Assembly (NCBI GenBank): GCA_025360015.1
Contig: JANYCZ010000069.1
Location: 1-64,000, forward strand
Source of the DNA: Verrucomicrobiota bacterium
GTDB taxonomy: Bacteria > Verrucomicrobiota > Verrucomicrobiia > Verrucomicrobiales > Verrucomicrobiaceae
Reading direction: 5' to 3'
Length of the DNA: 64,000 nt
The notes beneath the pieces were generated by a model that did no database searches, was not told where the DNA came from, and saw only the letters and a program-made list of their open reading frames with translations. Shown piece after piece: positions 34,787 through 45,026 of the stretch. Made by a program: the position numbers and the translations under genes. Position 1 is the stretch's first letter; every line of letters starts with the position of its first letter.

Positions 34787-37603
34787 CTAAAAATTCATGG
34801 GAATCTGCGAAGCTTCCACCGATAACGCGGGCGGGATGACGCGGCGGAAATCGTCCAGCGACACCGGCTTGGTGAGGAACGCGTTCATGCCGCATTCCCG
34901 GCACTCCTCTTTGACTCCGGTCAGGGCGTGGCCCGTCATGGCGATGATGGCAGGCTGGTGCTTGAGCTGGAAGTTCCCGCGGATGCGGCGCGTGGCCTCC
35001 ACCCCGCCCATGACAGGCATCTGCAGATCCATGAAGACGATGTCATACCCCCCTTGCGCCACCATACTCACGGCTTCTTCACCATTGTTGGCGATGTCCA
35101 TCCGCACATAGCCCAGCCGCTGGAGCAGCATCGTGGCGATCTTCTGATTCAAGGGTTGATCCTCGACGAGGAGGATATGCGCCGGGTGCTGGCTGGCAAA
35201 GTTGTCCGCCTCCGCTTTGGCCGCCTTGGCGATTGCTCGATTGGTGGCATGCGAGACGTGAATGTCATGCCCGCCAGCGGCTGCGCGCGCGGCACCTTGA
35301 TCAGACATGGCCGGAGGCGCGGGCGTCTCCAGCACCGAGGGGGAATCAAATGTGGCACCCATCGGCTGTACCATCGCTTGCACGTGCGCCATCGGCTGTA
35401 TCGTCATCATCGGCTGCACCGTCGTCTGGGGTTGGAAGTAAGGCGGCGGTGGCTGCTGCTGTTGCACGGGTGTGGTCATCGGACGCAGTACGGGCCCAGG
35501 CGCGGGCACCGTCGCAGGCCTGCCCGCGGGTGCCTCCAAGGTGACCATCGGAGCGAGGATCACCCGGCGCGGCATGCGATAGAGTTCCGCCATCGTGCGC
35601 AGCAGTTCACGGCGTTTGATCGGCTTGGACAGCCGCGCGTGGCGACTGCCGGCGGGCGGGCTGAAGCGGTCCCGGTCCAGCTTCGCGCTGGTGATCGACA
35701 TGATAGTGATGATCGCGGTGCCACGCATAGCGGCGGCATTCAGCATGAGCACGGCCTCCTCATGCCTCAGACCTGAGACATCGAGGATGAAAAGCCCGGC
35801 TTCTTCGATCACTGCATCCAGTTCGGAAAGAGAGCGGTCACGCAGCAGTCTCACCGTCATCCCCCATTGCATGAGAGACTGGTTCAGCACCTGCAGGGTC
35901 GTGGGATGCGCGCTGTACACCGCCACCGGCCGCGTCTTGACCACATCCAGCCAGGCCAGCTCTTCCTCACGCGATTCATCATCCGGGGCAACGGTGAGCG
36001 GTAGCTCAAAGAAGAAGTCGGACCCCTTCCCCTCTTCGCTCACCACGCTGATCTCTCCGTTCATGATCTTGATGAGTTTTTTGGAAATGGCCAGGCCAAG
36101 GCCGGTGCCACCATACTTCCGCGTCGTGGAGGTGTCCGCCTGATTGAAGGCCTGGAAGAGCATCCCAATTTTTTCCGGTGGAATGCCGATGCCCGTGTCA
36201 CGCACGGAAAAATGCAGCAGCGTCCTGTCCCCCTGCGGCGTCTGGCGTGAAACCTGGCGCACCAGGATCAGTATCTCTCCCTTCTCGGTGAACTTGATGG
36301 CGTTGCCAACGAGATTGACGAGGATTTGTTTGATGCGCTGGAAATCGCCCAAAATCTTACGTGGCAGCGCCGCGTCGATGTGGACATTCAGCTCGATGTT
36401 TCTCTCCGCCGCCTTGTGGGTGAAAACATCCGTGGTTTCGCCCAGCAGTTTCTCGATGTCCACCGGCAGCTTTTCCATGTCCATCTTGGCGGATTCGAGC
36501 TTGGAAAAGTCGAGGATGTCGTTGATCACATGCAGGAGCGATTCACCGCTGCTGCGGATCATGCGGATCAGCTCCTCCTGCTCAGGGTCCAGCCCCATCT
36601 CAATCAGCAGGCTGGTGGTGCCGATGATGCCGTTCATCGGCGTACGGATCTCATGGCTCATGTTGGCCAGGAAGCTGCCCTTCGCAGCGGTGGCGGTTTC
36701 CGCCTGCCGTTTGGCGGCCTCGTATTCCACCAGCAGCGTGTGCTTGCGCTGGTCATCCTCCTGCACATGGGAGATCATCGTGTTAAACTCCTGCTGCACC
36801 AGGTCCAGGTCATCACTCCCGCTCGCGGGGACACGGACATTGAGATTTCCCGAGCGCATGGCGCGGAAGGCGTCGATCAGCGCATGGGTCTTCTTCGTGA
36901 TGCTCCGCCCGATGATGTAAAAGCTGAACACCGCCAGGGCAAGCCCCACACAGGCGCCGAGAATAGGCACGGTAAGACGCTGCGCATTGAAAAGATGCCG
37001 AAGCTGTACCAGCGGCTGACGCGCGATAAAGGCCCCCGCCACGTGCCCGCTGCGGGAGTACAGCGGCGCAGCGCTGATGAGCCAGTGATCCCCGCCGTTG
37101 ACCTCCAGATTTCGGCTGTCGCTCGTGTCATCCATCACCAGCGTGCTGCCTGCCATCACCCTGTAGATGAGATTGTCCATGTGCACAGGAGACGGCTCAT
37201 CGATGACACAATTCTGGCAGCCGGGAATGATGGTGATGGGCGGCGACTTCGCCATCGGCGGGGAACCACCGTCAGCCGTCTGCCGGGGTGCCACCACCTC
37301 CACCTGCAGGCCGAGATTTTGCAGGGCAGGTGGGATGTCCACCGTCTGCAGCCTCATCCGCATGCGCGTTTCGTTCTCCCAGTTCAGCGGGGCCACTCCC
37401 GTGAGCTCCCCCTCGCTGAGCGCCTGGCGGTTCAGTTCCATCTGTCCTGCCAGCGCCGCCGCACCGAGGTAGGAACTCTGCACAAAACGCAGCGTGATGA
37501 ACTCCTGCCAAAGGAAGCCCGCTGCCGTCGCCCCCGCCCCCACCAGCACGGCAAACATGCCGAGCAGCGTGAAGCGGTTGGCGATCTGAAAATTAAACCT
37601 CAT
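34787..37603 (-). CDS. Hybrid sensor histidine kinase (HAMP, HisKA, HATPase, REC)
   Basis: A 938-residue membrane kinase. Helix 1 is at about residues 12-32, a periplasmic region with a CQNC pair at 129-132 follows, helix 2 is at about 210-231 and HAMP at about 232-284. HisKA has His317 ([13 protein letters not shown]); HATPase_c has NLVGNAIKF and [10 protein letters not shown] degenerate receiver (about 590-705), a Pro/Gln/Met-rich linker and a complete C-terminal receiver ([10 protein letters not shown]) complete it. It overlaps the upstream response regulator by ATGA and belongs to the pilin-ATPase cluster. Confidence 0.9.
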   Translation of the reverse strand: MRFNFQIANRFTLLGMFAVLVGAGATAAGFLWQEFITLRFVQSSYLGAAALAGQMELNRQALSEGELTGVAPLNWENETRMRMRLQTVDIPPALQNLGLQVEVVAPRQTADGGSPPMAKSPPITIIPGCQNCVIDEPSPVHMDNLIYRVMAGSTLVMDDTSDSRNLEVNGGDHWLISAAPLYSRSGHVAGAFIARQPLVQLRHLFNAQRLTVPILGACVGLALAVFSFYIIGRSITKKTHALIDAFRAMRSGNLNVRVPASGSDDLDLVQQEFNTMISHVQEDDQRKHTLLVEYEAAKRQAETATAAKGSFLANMSHEIRTPMNGIIGTTSLLIEMGLDPEQEELIRMIRSSGESLLHVINDILDFSKLESAKMDMEKLPVDIEKLLGETTDVFTHKAAERNIELNVHIDAALPRKILGDFQRIKQILVNLVGNAIKFTEKGEILILVRQVSRQTPQGDRTLLHFSVRDTGIGIPPEKIGMLFQAFNQADTSTTRKYGGTGLGLAISKKLIKIMNGEISVVSEEGKGSDFFFELPLTVAPDDESREEELAWLDVVKTRPVAVYSAHPTTLQVLNQSLMQWGMTVRLLRDRSLSELDAVIEEAGLFILDVSGLRHEEAVLMLNAAAMRGTAIITIMSITSAKLDRDRFSPPAGSRHARLSKPIKRRELLRTMAELYRMPRRVILAPMVTLEAPAGRPATVPAPGPVLRPMTTPVQQQQPPPPYFQPQTTVQPMMTIQPMAHVQAMVQPMGATFDSPSVLETPAPPAMSDQGAARAAAGGHDIHVSHATNRAIAKAAKAEADNFASQHPAHILLVEDQPLNQKIATMLLQRLGYVRMDIANNGEEAVSMVAQGGYDIVFMDLQMPVMGGVEATRRIRGNFQLKHQPAIIAMTGHALTGVKEECRECGMNAFLTKPVSLDDFRRVIPPALSVEASQIPMNF

Positions 37604-38079
37604 GAGATAGCGCCAGGTTTGAAGGCCGAGTAACCCGACTCCGCCCCATCCGATTCCTGTACCATGGCCCGCCGCACCGCCAGACAAAGGCTCTCTAGAT
37701 TGAAGGGCTTGTGCAGCACATCCACAAAACCAATCGCCTGGCACAAGTCCTTCACATCTTCTTGAAAATAGCCGCTGCAGGCGATGACGGGCAGCCGCGG
37801 ATCACAGGCACGCAGCCATTCCAGCACCTCAAATCCCGAGGCGCCGCCTGGCATCGTCAGGTCCAGAATCGCAGCCGTAAAGCGCTGCCCCTCCTCCACG
37901 CCCACGCGCAAAATTTCCAGTGCCTCCTCCCCGCTGCGGCAGGCCACGGCTTCAAAACCGTGCGCTTCCAGCACCGCCTTTCCCACGGCTAGCACATGGG
38001 GTTCGTCATCAATGAGAAGAACGCGTGCGATGGCACGCGAGGCAAAATCACGAGTCATAAGCTGGGTGGTCGGGGACAT
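37600..38079 (-). CDS. Single-domain response regulator
   Basis: A receiver of about 159 residues: acidic pocket LLIDDEPHV, phospho-Asp in ILDLTMPGG, Thr/Ser switch in ACSGYF and Lys in [10 protein letters not shown]. No output domain is present, so it acts by protein contact or phosphorelay. The start at 38079 is the best guess; in-frame ATGs also exist at 38145 and 38058. It is translationally coupled to the hybrid kinase and 41 bp downstream of the GspE-like ATPase gene. Confidence 0.85.
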   Translation of the reverse strand: MSPTTQLMTRDFASRAIARVLLIDDEPHVLAVGKAVLEAHGFEAVACRSGEEALEILRVGVEEGQRFTAAILDLTMPGGASGFEVLEWLRACDPRLPVIACSGYFQEDVKDLCQAIGFVDVLHKPFNLESLCLAVRRAMVQESDGAESGYSAFKPGAIS

Positions 38080-38120
38080 GGCGTTTAAGAGTTGAATGGT
38101 TGAAATTTTTCCCGCCGGTT

Positions 38121-40295
38121 TTACATCGCGGTGTAGCTGAGACATTTGATTTCATCGAGAGACGTATGTCCGCCGATGACCTGCTGCAGGCCTTCCTGAT
38201 AGAGTGAACGGTAACCATTTTTGAAGGCGGCGGCGCGCATCGCGCTCAGTGGAGCCCCTTCCTCAATGAGGTCGCGCAGTTCATTGTTCACCTCGCACAG
38301 CTCCATCAGTGCCACGCGTCCGGCATAGCCCGTACCATGGCACTCATCACAACCACGGGCGGTGTAAATGGGCGTGGTGATCGGCTGGGTGATGACTGCC
38401 TGCTTGGCCATCAGATCCTGCACGTCCTGCGGTGCCTGCATGGGCTGTTTGCAGTAGGAGCACAGGCGGCGTGACAGACGCTGCGCCTGGCTGAGGGCCA
38501 GTGAATCTGCCAGCAGATATTTTTCCACCCCCATCGACAGCAGTCGTGACACCGCCCGCAGCGAGTCATTCGCATGCAGCGTGGTCAGCACCAGATGGCC
38601 CGTGAGCGAGGCGTTCACCGCCGCGCCCGCCGTTTCCGCATCGCGTGACTCACCGATCAGGATGATGTCCGGGTCAGCACGCAGCAGGGAGCGCAGCCCG
38701 TTCGCGAAGTCGAGCCCGCGCGCGTTGTTGGTCTGCGTCTGATTGATCCCTTCGATTTCATATTCGATCGGGTCTTCAATCGTCTGGATGTTGACGCTCT
38801 CATCATTCACGCTGTTCAGCAGTGCATACAGCGTGGTCGTTTTACCAGAGCCGGTGGGCCCCGTCACCAGCACCAGCCCCTGGTCGCGCTGCATCGTGCG
38901 CGTGAGGATTTCGATCTGGCGCTGCGAGAGATTGAAATCCGACAAACGCTTCACCCCGTCCTGTTTGTCCAGGAAGCGCATGATCACCTTCTGGAACTCA
39001 CGCCGCGTCGGCACCGCAGCGACACGGACATCCACCCGGCGCCGGCCGATGGAGAGCGACATGCGTCCATCCTGGCACTCCTGCCGGTTCTGGCTCATGC
39101 CCGCGTAGTTTTTCAGCAGCGCCACATAGCGGTTGAGCTGGCTCTCCGGCGCGGTCATGATGGTCTTCATCGTGCCGTCCATGCGTGCACGGAAGCGCGT
39201 GAAGCTGTAAAATTTCTCCACGTGCAAGTCGGAGGCGCGGCAGCGGATGGCGGTGAACAGCGCCCATTGCACCAGTTGCTCCGGCTCGGTGTTCGGGTTC
39301 TGTGGATTGATCCGCGCCATGTCTTCAGGGGAAATTTCCACCACGCTGGAATCATCCGCCACGGAGAGCGTCGTCCCGTCCATCGATGCCACCGCGCTGG
39401 GGTCAAAGGTGGCTCCTGCACGGTTGATCGCTTCACGAATGCTCGCCAGATCCGCCAGCACCGGCACGATCTTCACGGCCGGGTTGCCCATGGACAGCCA
39501 TTCATCCTCAAAAGCGTAGCAGTCGCTGCTCTCACTCAGCAGGAAGACCACCTGCTTGCCGATGTAGAGCGGATACACATTGTGCCGCTCCAGCAGCGGG
39601 ATCGGGAAAAAGGTCTGGCGCTGCGCCTCGGTGGCGCTGTACACCAGCGTGCGGCAGCCGCTGACAAGGTGCTGCAGTGCGATGCCCATGTTCCTCTGCA
39701 CCACGTTGAAATGCGTGACTGTCAGCGTGTCCGACTTCCCTTTCTGGGCCTCGTAAAAGCCTTTCAGCTTGGTGATTTCCGCCGGCTCGTACGGATAGTG
39801 CTCCTGCAGCCACTGAAACGTGCCCTCCAGCCCCAGATCCGCAAACACCTGCGGCTGCAGCTGCTCCATCGCGTTCGACTGGGAGATCGGCATCTGGCCA
39901 AAGCGCTGCACCAGATCCTTCCGCGTGTTTTGGTACTGCTCCGGCGTGACCAGCACGCGGATGGTGAGGAAGTGCGGCACTCCCCACAAATCCCCCGCCC
40001 GTGGATTGTGGTGCGCCATCACCAGCAGCGGGCCGATCGTCGTCACCGGCAGCCACGGATCCGCTACATACGGCACCCGGCCCAGCTTGCGGATCAGCCG
40101 CTCCGCATCAGGAGAGCAGCTCTCACGCAGCAGCGTCACCGGAAGCATGCCATGCTGCAGCGCCAGACCTTCGATCGATTGAATCGCCAGGATCGCCGTC
40201 TGTCGCGCCTCAACTATCGTGTTTGGCGGATTACTCGCAGCACCAAAGGATTTTGGTGCTGGCGGGTTCGTTGGGATCTGTAAGGTAGCAGACAT
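38121..40295 (-). CDS. GspE/PilB-type secretion/pilus assembly ATPase
   Basis: A 724-residue hexameric ATPase that powers pseudopilus or type IV pilus extension. An N-terminal region of over 300 residues is poorly conserved. The C-terminal half has Walker A GPTGSGKTTT, Asp box TIEDPIEYE, Walker B DIILIGESRD and His box LTTLHANDSL. The zinc tetracysteine is formed by CSYCK and CDECHG. It sits directly after three pseudopilin genes. GspF/PilC, a prepilin peptidase and a secretin are not in the window, so they must be elsewhere. Confidence 0.93.
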   Translation of the reverse strand: MSATLQIPTNPPAPKSFGAASNPPNTIVEARQTAILAIQSIEGLALQHGMLPVTLLRESCSPDAERLIRKLGRVPYVADPWLPVTTIGPLLVMAHHNPRAGDLWGVPHFLTIRVLVTPEQYQNTRKDLVQRFGQMPISQSNAMEQLQPQVFADLGLEGTFQWLQEHYPYEPAEITKLKGFYEAQKGKSDTLTVTHFNVVQRNMGIALQHLVSGCRTLVYSATEAQRQTFFPIPLLERHNVYPLYIGKQVVFLLSESSDCYAFEDEWLSMGNPAVKIVPVLADLASIREAINRAGATFDPSAVASMDGTTLSVADDSSVVEISPEDMARINPQNPNTEPEQLVQWALFTAIRCRASDLHVEKFYSFTRFRARMDGTMKTIMTAPESQLNRYVALLKNYAGMSQNRQECQDGRMSLSIGRRRVDVRVAAVPTRREFQKVIMRFLDKQDGVKRLSDFNLSQRQIEILTRTMQRDQGLVLVTGPTGSGKTTTLYALLNSVNDESVNIQTIEDPIEYEIEGINQTQTNNARGLDFANGLRSLLRADPDIILIGESRDAETAGAAVNASLTGHLVLTTLHANDSLRAVSRLLSMGVEKYLLADSLALSQAQRLSRRLCSYCKQPMQAPQDVQDLMAKQAVITQPITTPIYTARGCDECHGTGYAGRVALMELCEVNNELRDLIEEGAPLSAMRAAAFKNGYRSLYQEGLQQVIGGHTSLDEIKCLSYTAM

Positions 40296-40316
40296 GAGGT
40301 GTGGCTCTTGGCAGGA

Positions 40317-40841
40317 TCAGCGTCCCGCCATTTGGAAATTCGGCGGAAAAACAAACGCCGTGGTGAAGTCGGTGCCTTCGAAATTCATCAGTATGCCCGT
40401 GCCGCTCTGCCCGGGCATGAGCAGTTCATACAGTTTGCCCGTCCACCGCAGACGATAATCGGTGGAGTCGCTGGAGGCAACCGGGCTGTACCGCGGGTCC
40501 ATGTAGGGAGAGCCAGACTGTGCGCGGTTGATGTTGGGATCGCGATATTGCAGCGTGCGCAGAATGACCAGTTCATCCGCCACGCCTCCATCCATGCGCG
40601 CAAATACCATCTCGTAGTTCTGCTGCGCGAAGCGGTACACCGCCTGGTTCAGCATCTCCTGCCGCGCCGCTGCCACCGCATCTTTGGCACCCCCTAGATA
40701 TTGTCCAAACGATTGCACCGCGAGGCCCGCCAGCACCCCCAGCATGGAAATCACAATGACCATTTCCGTCATCGAAAACCCGCTCTTTCTGCTGGCTGGC
40801 AGAAAGGTGGTGCGGTTTCCTCGTTGGAAGGTGGGAGTCAT
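40317..40841 (-). CDS. Pseudopilin with prepilin-type N-terminal cleavage site (1)
   Basis: A 174-residue protein with a prepilin leader and class III signal SRKSGFSMTEMVIVISMLG; cleavage is expected after Gly, leaving Phe1 and Glu5. The rest of the helix and a variable globular domain follow. It precedes the ATPase gene by 21 bp and belongs to a run of four pilin-like genes. Likely a minor pseudopilin. Confidence 0.87.
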   Translation of the reverse strand: MTPTFQRGNRTTFLPASRKSGFSMTEMVIVISMLGVLAGLAVQSFGQYLGGAKDAVAAARQEMLNQAVYRFAQQNYEMVFARMDGGVADELVILRTLQYRDPNINRAQSGSPYMDPRYSPVASSDSTDYRLRWTGKLYELLMPGQSGTGILMNFEGTDFTTAFVFPPNFQMAGR

Positions 40842-40852
40842 ACCAGAATGCG

Positions 40853-41257
40853 TCAGTATAAAATGGTTCCAGTCGGACTTGTCAGCGCGACCTTGGTCAT
40901 CGACGTAATCGAAGGCGCAAAAGTCACTGAGTAGCCGGACGGCAGATAGGCGGTCAGCGTCGTCTCTGCAAAAGCGAGGTAGGGGCGCAGGAGCGTGTAC
41001 TTGGAATCCGAAGAAGCCGCAGACGCCCAGTCCAGCGCCGCCTGCGTACGGCCCCTCACCTGGATGAAGCTCGCTTGCGCCAGGTTCAGCGACTCTGCCC
41101 GCGCGATCGCCAGATTGCGTTCGCTGTCACCCCGCATGCGGGTCACGGAAGGGATCGCCATGAAGGCGATGATGCCGATGATCGACACACACGCCATCAT
41201 CTCCACCAGCGAAAAGCCGCGGAGGAAGGAAGATGTTTTTGGATTGGGAGTGTGCAT
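40853..41257 (-). CDS. Pseudopilin with prepilin-type N-terminal cleavage site (2)
   Basis: A 134-residue prepilin-like protein: cleavage signal LRGFSLVEMMACVSIIGIIA with the Glu5 residue present. The short globular part contains TSPTGTILY at its end. It is 11 bp upstream of the next pseudopilin gene. Probably a minor pilin or initiation-complex subunit. Confidence 0.87.
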   Translation of the reverse strand: MHTPNPKTSSFLRGFSLVEMMACVSIIGIIAFMAIPSVTRMRGDSERNLAIARAESLNLAQASFIQVRGRTQAALDWASAASSDSKYTLLRPYLAFAETTLTAYLPSGYSVTFAPSITSMTKVALTSPTGTILY

Positions 41258-41281
41258 GGGAAAGTTCTGCGGGAGCCCTCA

Positions 41282-41764
41282 TCATTGATTAACCAAATCC
41301 ACGTGCGGAAAATCCCCGCTCTGCCAGTCAGGCAGATTCAGATACTGTTGCGCATTGGCCAGGGAGGCGGTTTGAAGTTGATTGGCGTTGGTCGTGTAGT
41401 CCGCAAAGTGATCCGCCGTTGTCTGGTCCAGGAACCCCGCTCGCAGCGTAGGGTCTGGCGAGGAGGCGTTCGGAATCAGCAGATTGAAACGCGCCTGGCT
41501 GGTGGACAGCGCATTGTACGTGGTGCGCACATTTTCGAGGCTGCGAAACTGCGCTGTGGTGCCCACGCGCATCTGCCCCATCACCCAAGCAGTCAGCGCG
41601 CTCTGCACCGAAGCCTGCTGCTGCCTGCCCATGACACGGTTCGCGTCGCGTGAGGCGTTTGAAATCGCCGCCACCACAATCGACGACATGATGCCGATGA
41701 TGGCGATCGTGAAGATGGCCTCAACAAAGCTGAACCCTGCCCTTCTCTGTTTGCGAATTGTCAT
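41282..41764 (-). CDS. Pseudopilin with prepilin-type N-terminal cleavage site (3)
   Basis: A 160-residue prepilin-like protein with RRAGFSFVEAIFTIAIIGIM; Gly-Phe cleavage and Glu5 are conserved. The globular part resembles MSHA/verrucomicrobial minor pilins only in general terms. It follows the terminator behind the major pilin gene, so it is expressed by readthrough or from its own promoter. Confidence 0.87.
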   Translation of the reverse strand: MTIRKQRRAGFSFVEAIFTIAIIGIMSSIVVAAISNASRDANRVMGRQQQASVQSALTAWVMGQMRVGTTAQFRSLENVRTTYNALSTSQARFNLLIPNASSPDPTLRAGFLDQTTADHFADYTTNANQLQTASLANAQQYLNLPDWQSGDFPHVDLVNQ

Positions 41765-41797
41765 GTTTATAATCAGCGCCGCCTTGTTTTCTGTTGC

Positions 41798-41830
41798 AAA
41801 AAAACCGCCGGGGAGTCACCTCCCCGGCGG
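41798..41830 (-). terminator. Strong terminator after the major pilin gene
   Basis: On the minus strand a perfect 11 bp stem CCGCCGGGGAG / CTCCCCGGCGG with a 4-nt loop is followed by seven T. Its place between the major pilin and the minor pilins would give much more major-pilin mRNA than downstream message. Confidence 0.92.
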
Positions 41831-41887
41831 ACGTAGATCGTCCGAAACTGAGTTTAAATCCCAGCGCCGGGCGCGTCAGCAGCTTTC

Positions 41888-42289
41888 TTAGAAAGTTGCG
41901 CCTGGAACATACTTCACCTGATTGTTGGCGGCGTCCCAGCTAAGGTAGGCAGCAGCAGCAGGGATTTCCGTCGAGTTGATCTGGCCCGAGGTGAACGTCT
42001 TGCCGGCGAAAGCACCGGTGGATGGGCTCACGCCAGCCATGGCGAGTTGGATGATGGCAGAACCGTCGGCAGGACTGCCAAGGCTAGCACCAGCGGCGAC
42101 AGCGGCGTTGAGCACGGAAGCAACGGTCTGAGCATTGCGCTTGGCCGTGGCGTCTTTGGCGCTCTGGTTCAGGTTGCCGATGTTCGGAATCGCGATCGCG
42201 GCGATGATGCCGATGATGGCGATGACGACGAGCATTTCCACGAGGCTGAAGCCAGCTTTGCGGGAGGTGTTAAGCTTGATGTTTTTCAT
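41888..42289 (-). CDS. Major pilin / pseudopilin
   Basis: A 133-residue type II secretion or type IV pilin-like protein. It has a short basic leader, cleavage site RKAGFSLVEMLVVIAIIGII with Glu5, and a compact Ala/Ser/Gly-rich globular domain (AAAYLSWDAANNQVKYVPG). The short length, first position and dedicated terminator point to the main filament subunit. The ATG is preceded by a (CA) repeat and no Shine-Dalgarno sequence. Confidence 0.9.
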   Translation of the reverse strand: MKNIKLNTSRKAGFSLVEMLVVIAIIGIIAAIAIPNIGNLNQSAKDATAKRNAQTVASVLNAAVAAGASLGSPADGSAIIQLAMAGVSPSTGAFAGKTFTSGQINSTEIPAAAAYLSWDAANNQVKYVPGATF

Positions 42290-42546
42290 AGTGTTGTGTG
42301 TGTGTGTGTTTGGCTGTTGGTATTGATTCGAGGTCGCTCAGCTTTGTGGAAGTTGTTCAGCCTCGAATTATAGAAATTGTAGTTCGCACTGAAATTATAT
42401 TCAACACAATTTTTCATATTTTTTACAATTTTCACAAATTACTTTGGAAAAACGCTTCGTGTTCACACGCTTTTACGATTGAGAAAAATCTCTCCTTCCC
42501 GCGTGTAGTCCTTTCAGGGCTTCGATCAAAATAACGCGATGCCCAT
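42290..42546 (-). promoter_or_regulatory. AT-rich promoter region of the pilin cluster with CA-repeat leader
   Basis: This is the most AT-rich stretch of the window. On the minus strand TATAAT hexamers occur at 42394-42399 and 42367-42372, without a good -35 box. A (CA)8-type dinucleotide run spans about 42295-42310, covering the ribosome-binding position before the pilin ATG. It is a good candidate for a strong promoter with an unstructured leader. Confidence 0.5.
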
Positions 42547-43100
42547 ATGATTGCGTCATATCCTCAGATTTTGCCCAATCTGGTCGCTTGCTTCATTCCA
42601 TGTTTTACGTGGCTGGGATCCGAAAGACTGGGAACTCGCTCGGAACTCCTACGACAACACCATCTGTGCCAAAGATTTCCTGCTGGGCAGTTTGATCAAC
42701 GAATTGGGGAAAGGGGGCAGGCTTCCTCCTGGCTGTTGTATGTCTCGGACCACGGTAAAAGCACCTCCGCCGCCCGCTTTGGGAAATTCATGCACGGCAT
42801 GATCACCCATCAGGTCGTCGAGGTGCCCATGCTCATGTGGGTCTCCCCTCTCTATGAGCAGGCCCATGCCGGCAAACTCGCCGGCTTGAAGTCCCACCTC
42901 GGCCCCCCCCTTCAGCGCCTCCTGCACCTTTCACACCCTGCTCGACATGGGCGGCCTTGCCTGCCCGGACTTCAAGACCCTGCACAGTGCGGCCTCTCCA
43001 CACTTTGCTTTAGGCGCGCGTCTGGTAGGCAACGCCAGCGGCGTGGTCTTTGATTACGGCGTACACTTCCTCACTCAGCCCGCTGACGTACGGGGGGGAG
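42547..43100 (+). pseudogene. Decayed partial duplicate of the EptA-like gene
   Basis: Segments in changing frames match the intact protein encoded at 43224. LPNLVACFIPCFTWLG matches its N-terminal helix. After a deletion of several hundred codons, DPKDWELARNSYDNTICAKD, SSWLLYVSDHGKSTS, VEVPMLMWVSPLYEQ and FHTLLDMGGLACPDF follow the C-terminal part in order. Frame changes occur near 42612, near 42712 and at a C8 run near 42905. It is a tandem duplicate that lost its catalytic Thr region and is no longer functional. Confidence 0.85.
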
Positions 43101-43223
43101 GCGGGGCAGACTTCCGAAACGACTTAAAATGTCGCGTCCAGAACGCAGTAAAGCCCTCCCGCTCCTATAGACACAGGAGATATTAGTTTGCCGTCCACAA
43201 TTTTATAGTATTTATTAGATAGT

Positions 43224-45026
43224 ATGAAATTTAAAAACCTCTTGAACACCCACCTTCTCAAAGAGATCCTCCGCGATTACCGCGTCTGGATTTCGGTCTT
43301 CCTGGCCATTAATTTAATCAACCTGCCCAATCTCGTCCTCTGTTTTGTCCCCTATTTTTCATGGGTGCCCACCAAGTTCTGGCCCTTCAGTCTGGCCTTG
43401 ACCCTGCTGGCTTGTGTTTTTGGTCTGCGTGTCCGTCTCATGCTCTGGCTGGTGTTGCCATTGCTCTTGCTCGTCCCGGGCTGCCTCGCCTGCCTCATTT
43501 CCATTTACAACCTCCCCACCACCTTCTTGTTTCTGGCGCTCCTCGAAACCAACCCGACCGAGATGTCCGCCATGCAGTCTCAGGTCATTTACACCGGACT
43601 GGGCACCTTGCTCCTGGTCATGTTCTATGTCTGGTTTGTGAAAAACCGCGTTCCCGCCAGCTTCCGTCTGGGGCCGGTGGCACGCGTTTTGGTCCTCCTC
43701 ACGCTTCTTGGCCCAGTCGTCTCCGACGTGCTCTCGCACGGCCCGCTGGTTTGTGAGATCCACTTCAAGCAGCGCCTTCTCTCGACTTTTCCATGCTCCA
43801 CGTTTTACGGTGCCTATGAGGCCTTCGACATGCGCGCCCGCGTGCAGAGCCGCAAAGGCGTGGCTGAAAATCTGGCCCTCACCCAGGCACCCGAGTTTCG
43901 CGATGATCCGCAGCGCCAGGTGCACATGCTCGTCATCGGTGAAAGCGCCAGCAAAAGCTGCTTCGGCCTTTATGGGTACGACCGCCAGACCACCCCGATG
44001 CTGGAGCACACCCCCGGCCTCATGCCTTTCCGCGATGTATCCAGCACGGCCACCTTCACCCTGCTGGCCGTGCCCGCATTGCTCACCGCCACCCCCGCAG
44101 GCCAGGTCCTCGAAGCCACCCGCCAGGCCAGCATCCTCTCGGCCTACAAGAAGGCAGGCTTTCGTATATACTGGATTTCCGCACAAAGAAAGCACGGCAC
44201 CTTTGACACCGTCACCTCCATCTTCTCTGGAGACGCGGATGAATCCGACTTCAAAGGCGGGGCGTTCGACACCGAAGGCTCCGGCGCCTACGGAGGCGTG
44301 ACGGATGTCAGCCTTCTGCCCAAGGTGCGCAGCATTCTGGAACGCGGAGAGCCCAAGGTGCTCTTCTTGCTGCATACCATCGGCAGCCATGGCCCCTACG
44401 CCTACCGCTACTCACCTAAGCTCGCCCGCTTCCCTGCGGACCAGCAGGCAGCCACGGATGCCCTGAACCGCATTTCCGCAGGCACCTCCACAGATCCGCA
44501 CGATCTCGAACTCGTCCAGAACTCGTATGACAACACCATCTGCGCCACCGACTTCCTGCTCGCCAATCTCATTAACGACCTGAAGAATCTCAATGCCTCC
44601 TCCTGGCTCTGCTATGTGTCAGATCACGGAGAAAACACCTCCACGGCCATCGTGGGAAAATTCATGCATGGCCTCGTCACCCGCCAAGTCGTGGAAATCC
44701 CCATGCTCATGTGGACCTCTCCCCGCTATGCCCAAGACCACCCGGACAAGGTGGCAGGCCTGCAGTCCCACTTGGCCATCCCCTTCAGTGCCTCCTGCAC
44801 CTTCCACACCTTGTTGGACATGGGGGGCCTCTCCTGCCCTGACTTCAAGAAAGAATGGAGCATCGCCTCCCCCAGTTTCTCTCCCGGCCCGCGCTTGGTA
44901 TGTGACACTTATGGGCAGCTCATCGACTACGACAAAAAATTCCCCGTCCGCACGAACGCCAGCCACCTGCCCCCTCCCTCCAGGGCACCCACGCCAGAGA
45001 TCGCCACAAGCGCCCCACGTCCTTGA
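43224..45026 (+). CDS. EptA-like phosphoethanolamine transferase
   Basis: A 600-residue membrane enzyme of the PEtN-transferase/sulfatase superfamily. Four or five N-terminal helices (residues 20-170) are followed by a periplasmic catalytic domain. The metal-site motif is VIGESASKSCFGLYGYDR, the nucleophile region SSTATFTLLAVPALLTA, and further ligands are in HTIGSHGPYAY and YVSDHGENT. Relatives decorate lipid A or other glycans with phosphoethanolamine. The C terminus is Pro/Ser-rich and variable. A decayed tandem duplicate lies immediately upstream. Confidence 0.88.
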   Translation: MKFKNLLNTHLLKEILRDYRVWISVFLAINLINLPNLVLCFVPYFSWVPTKFWPFSLALTLLACVFGLRVRLMLWLVLPLLLLVPGCLACLISIYNLPTTFLFLALLETNPTEMSAMQSQVIYTGLGTLLLVMFYVWFVKNRVPASFRLGPVARVLVLLTLLGPVVSDVLSHGPLVCEIHFKQRLLSTFPCSTFYGAYEAFDMRARVQSRKGVAENLALTQAPEFRDDPQRQVHMLVIGESASKSCFGLYGYDRQTTPMLEHTPGLMPFRDVSSTATFTLLAVPALLTATPAGQVLEATRQASILSAYKKAGFRIYWISAQRKHGTFDTVTSIFSGDADESDFKGGAFDTEGSGAYGGVTDVSLLPKVRSILERGEPKVLFLLHTIGSHGPYAYRYSPKLARFPADQQAATDALNRISAGTSTDPHDLELVQNSYDNTICATDFLLANLINDLKNLNASSWLCYVSDHGENTSTAIVGKFMHGLVTRQVVEIPMLMWTSPRYAQDHPDKVAGLQSHLAIPFSASCTFHTLLDMGGLSCPDFKKEWSIASPSFSPGPRLVCDTYGQLIDYDKKFPVRTNASHLPPPSRAPTPEIATSAPRP

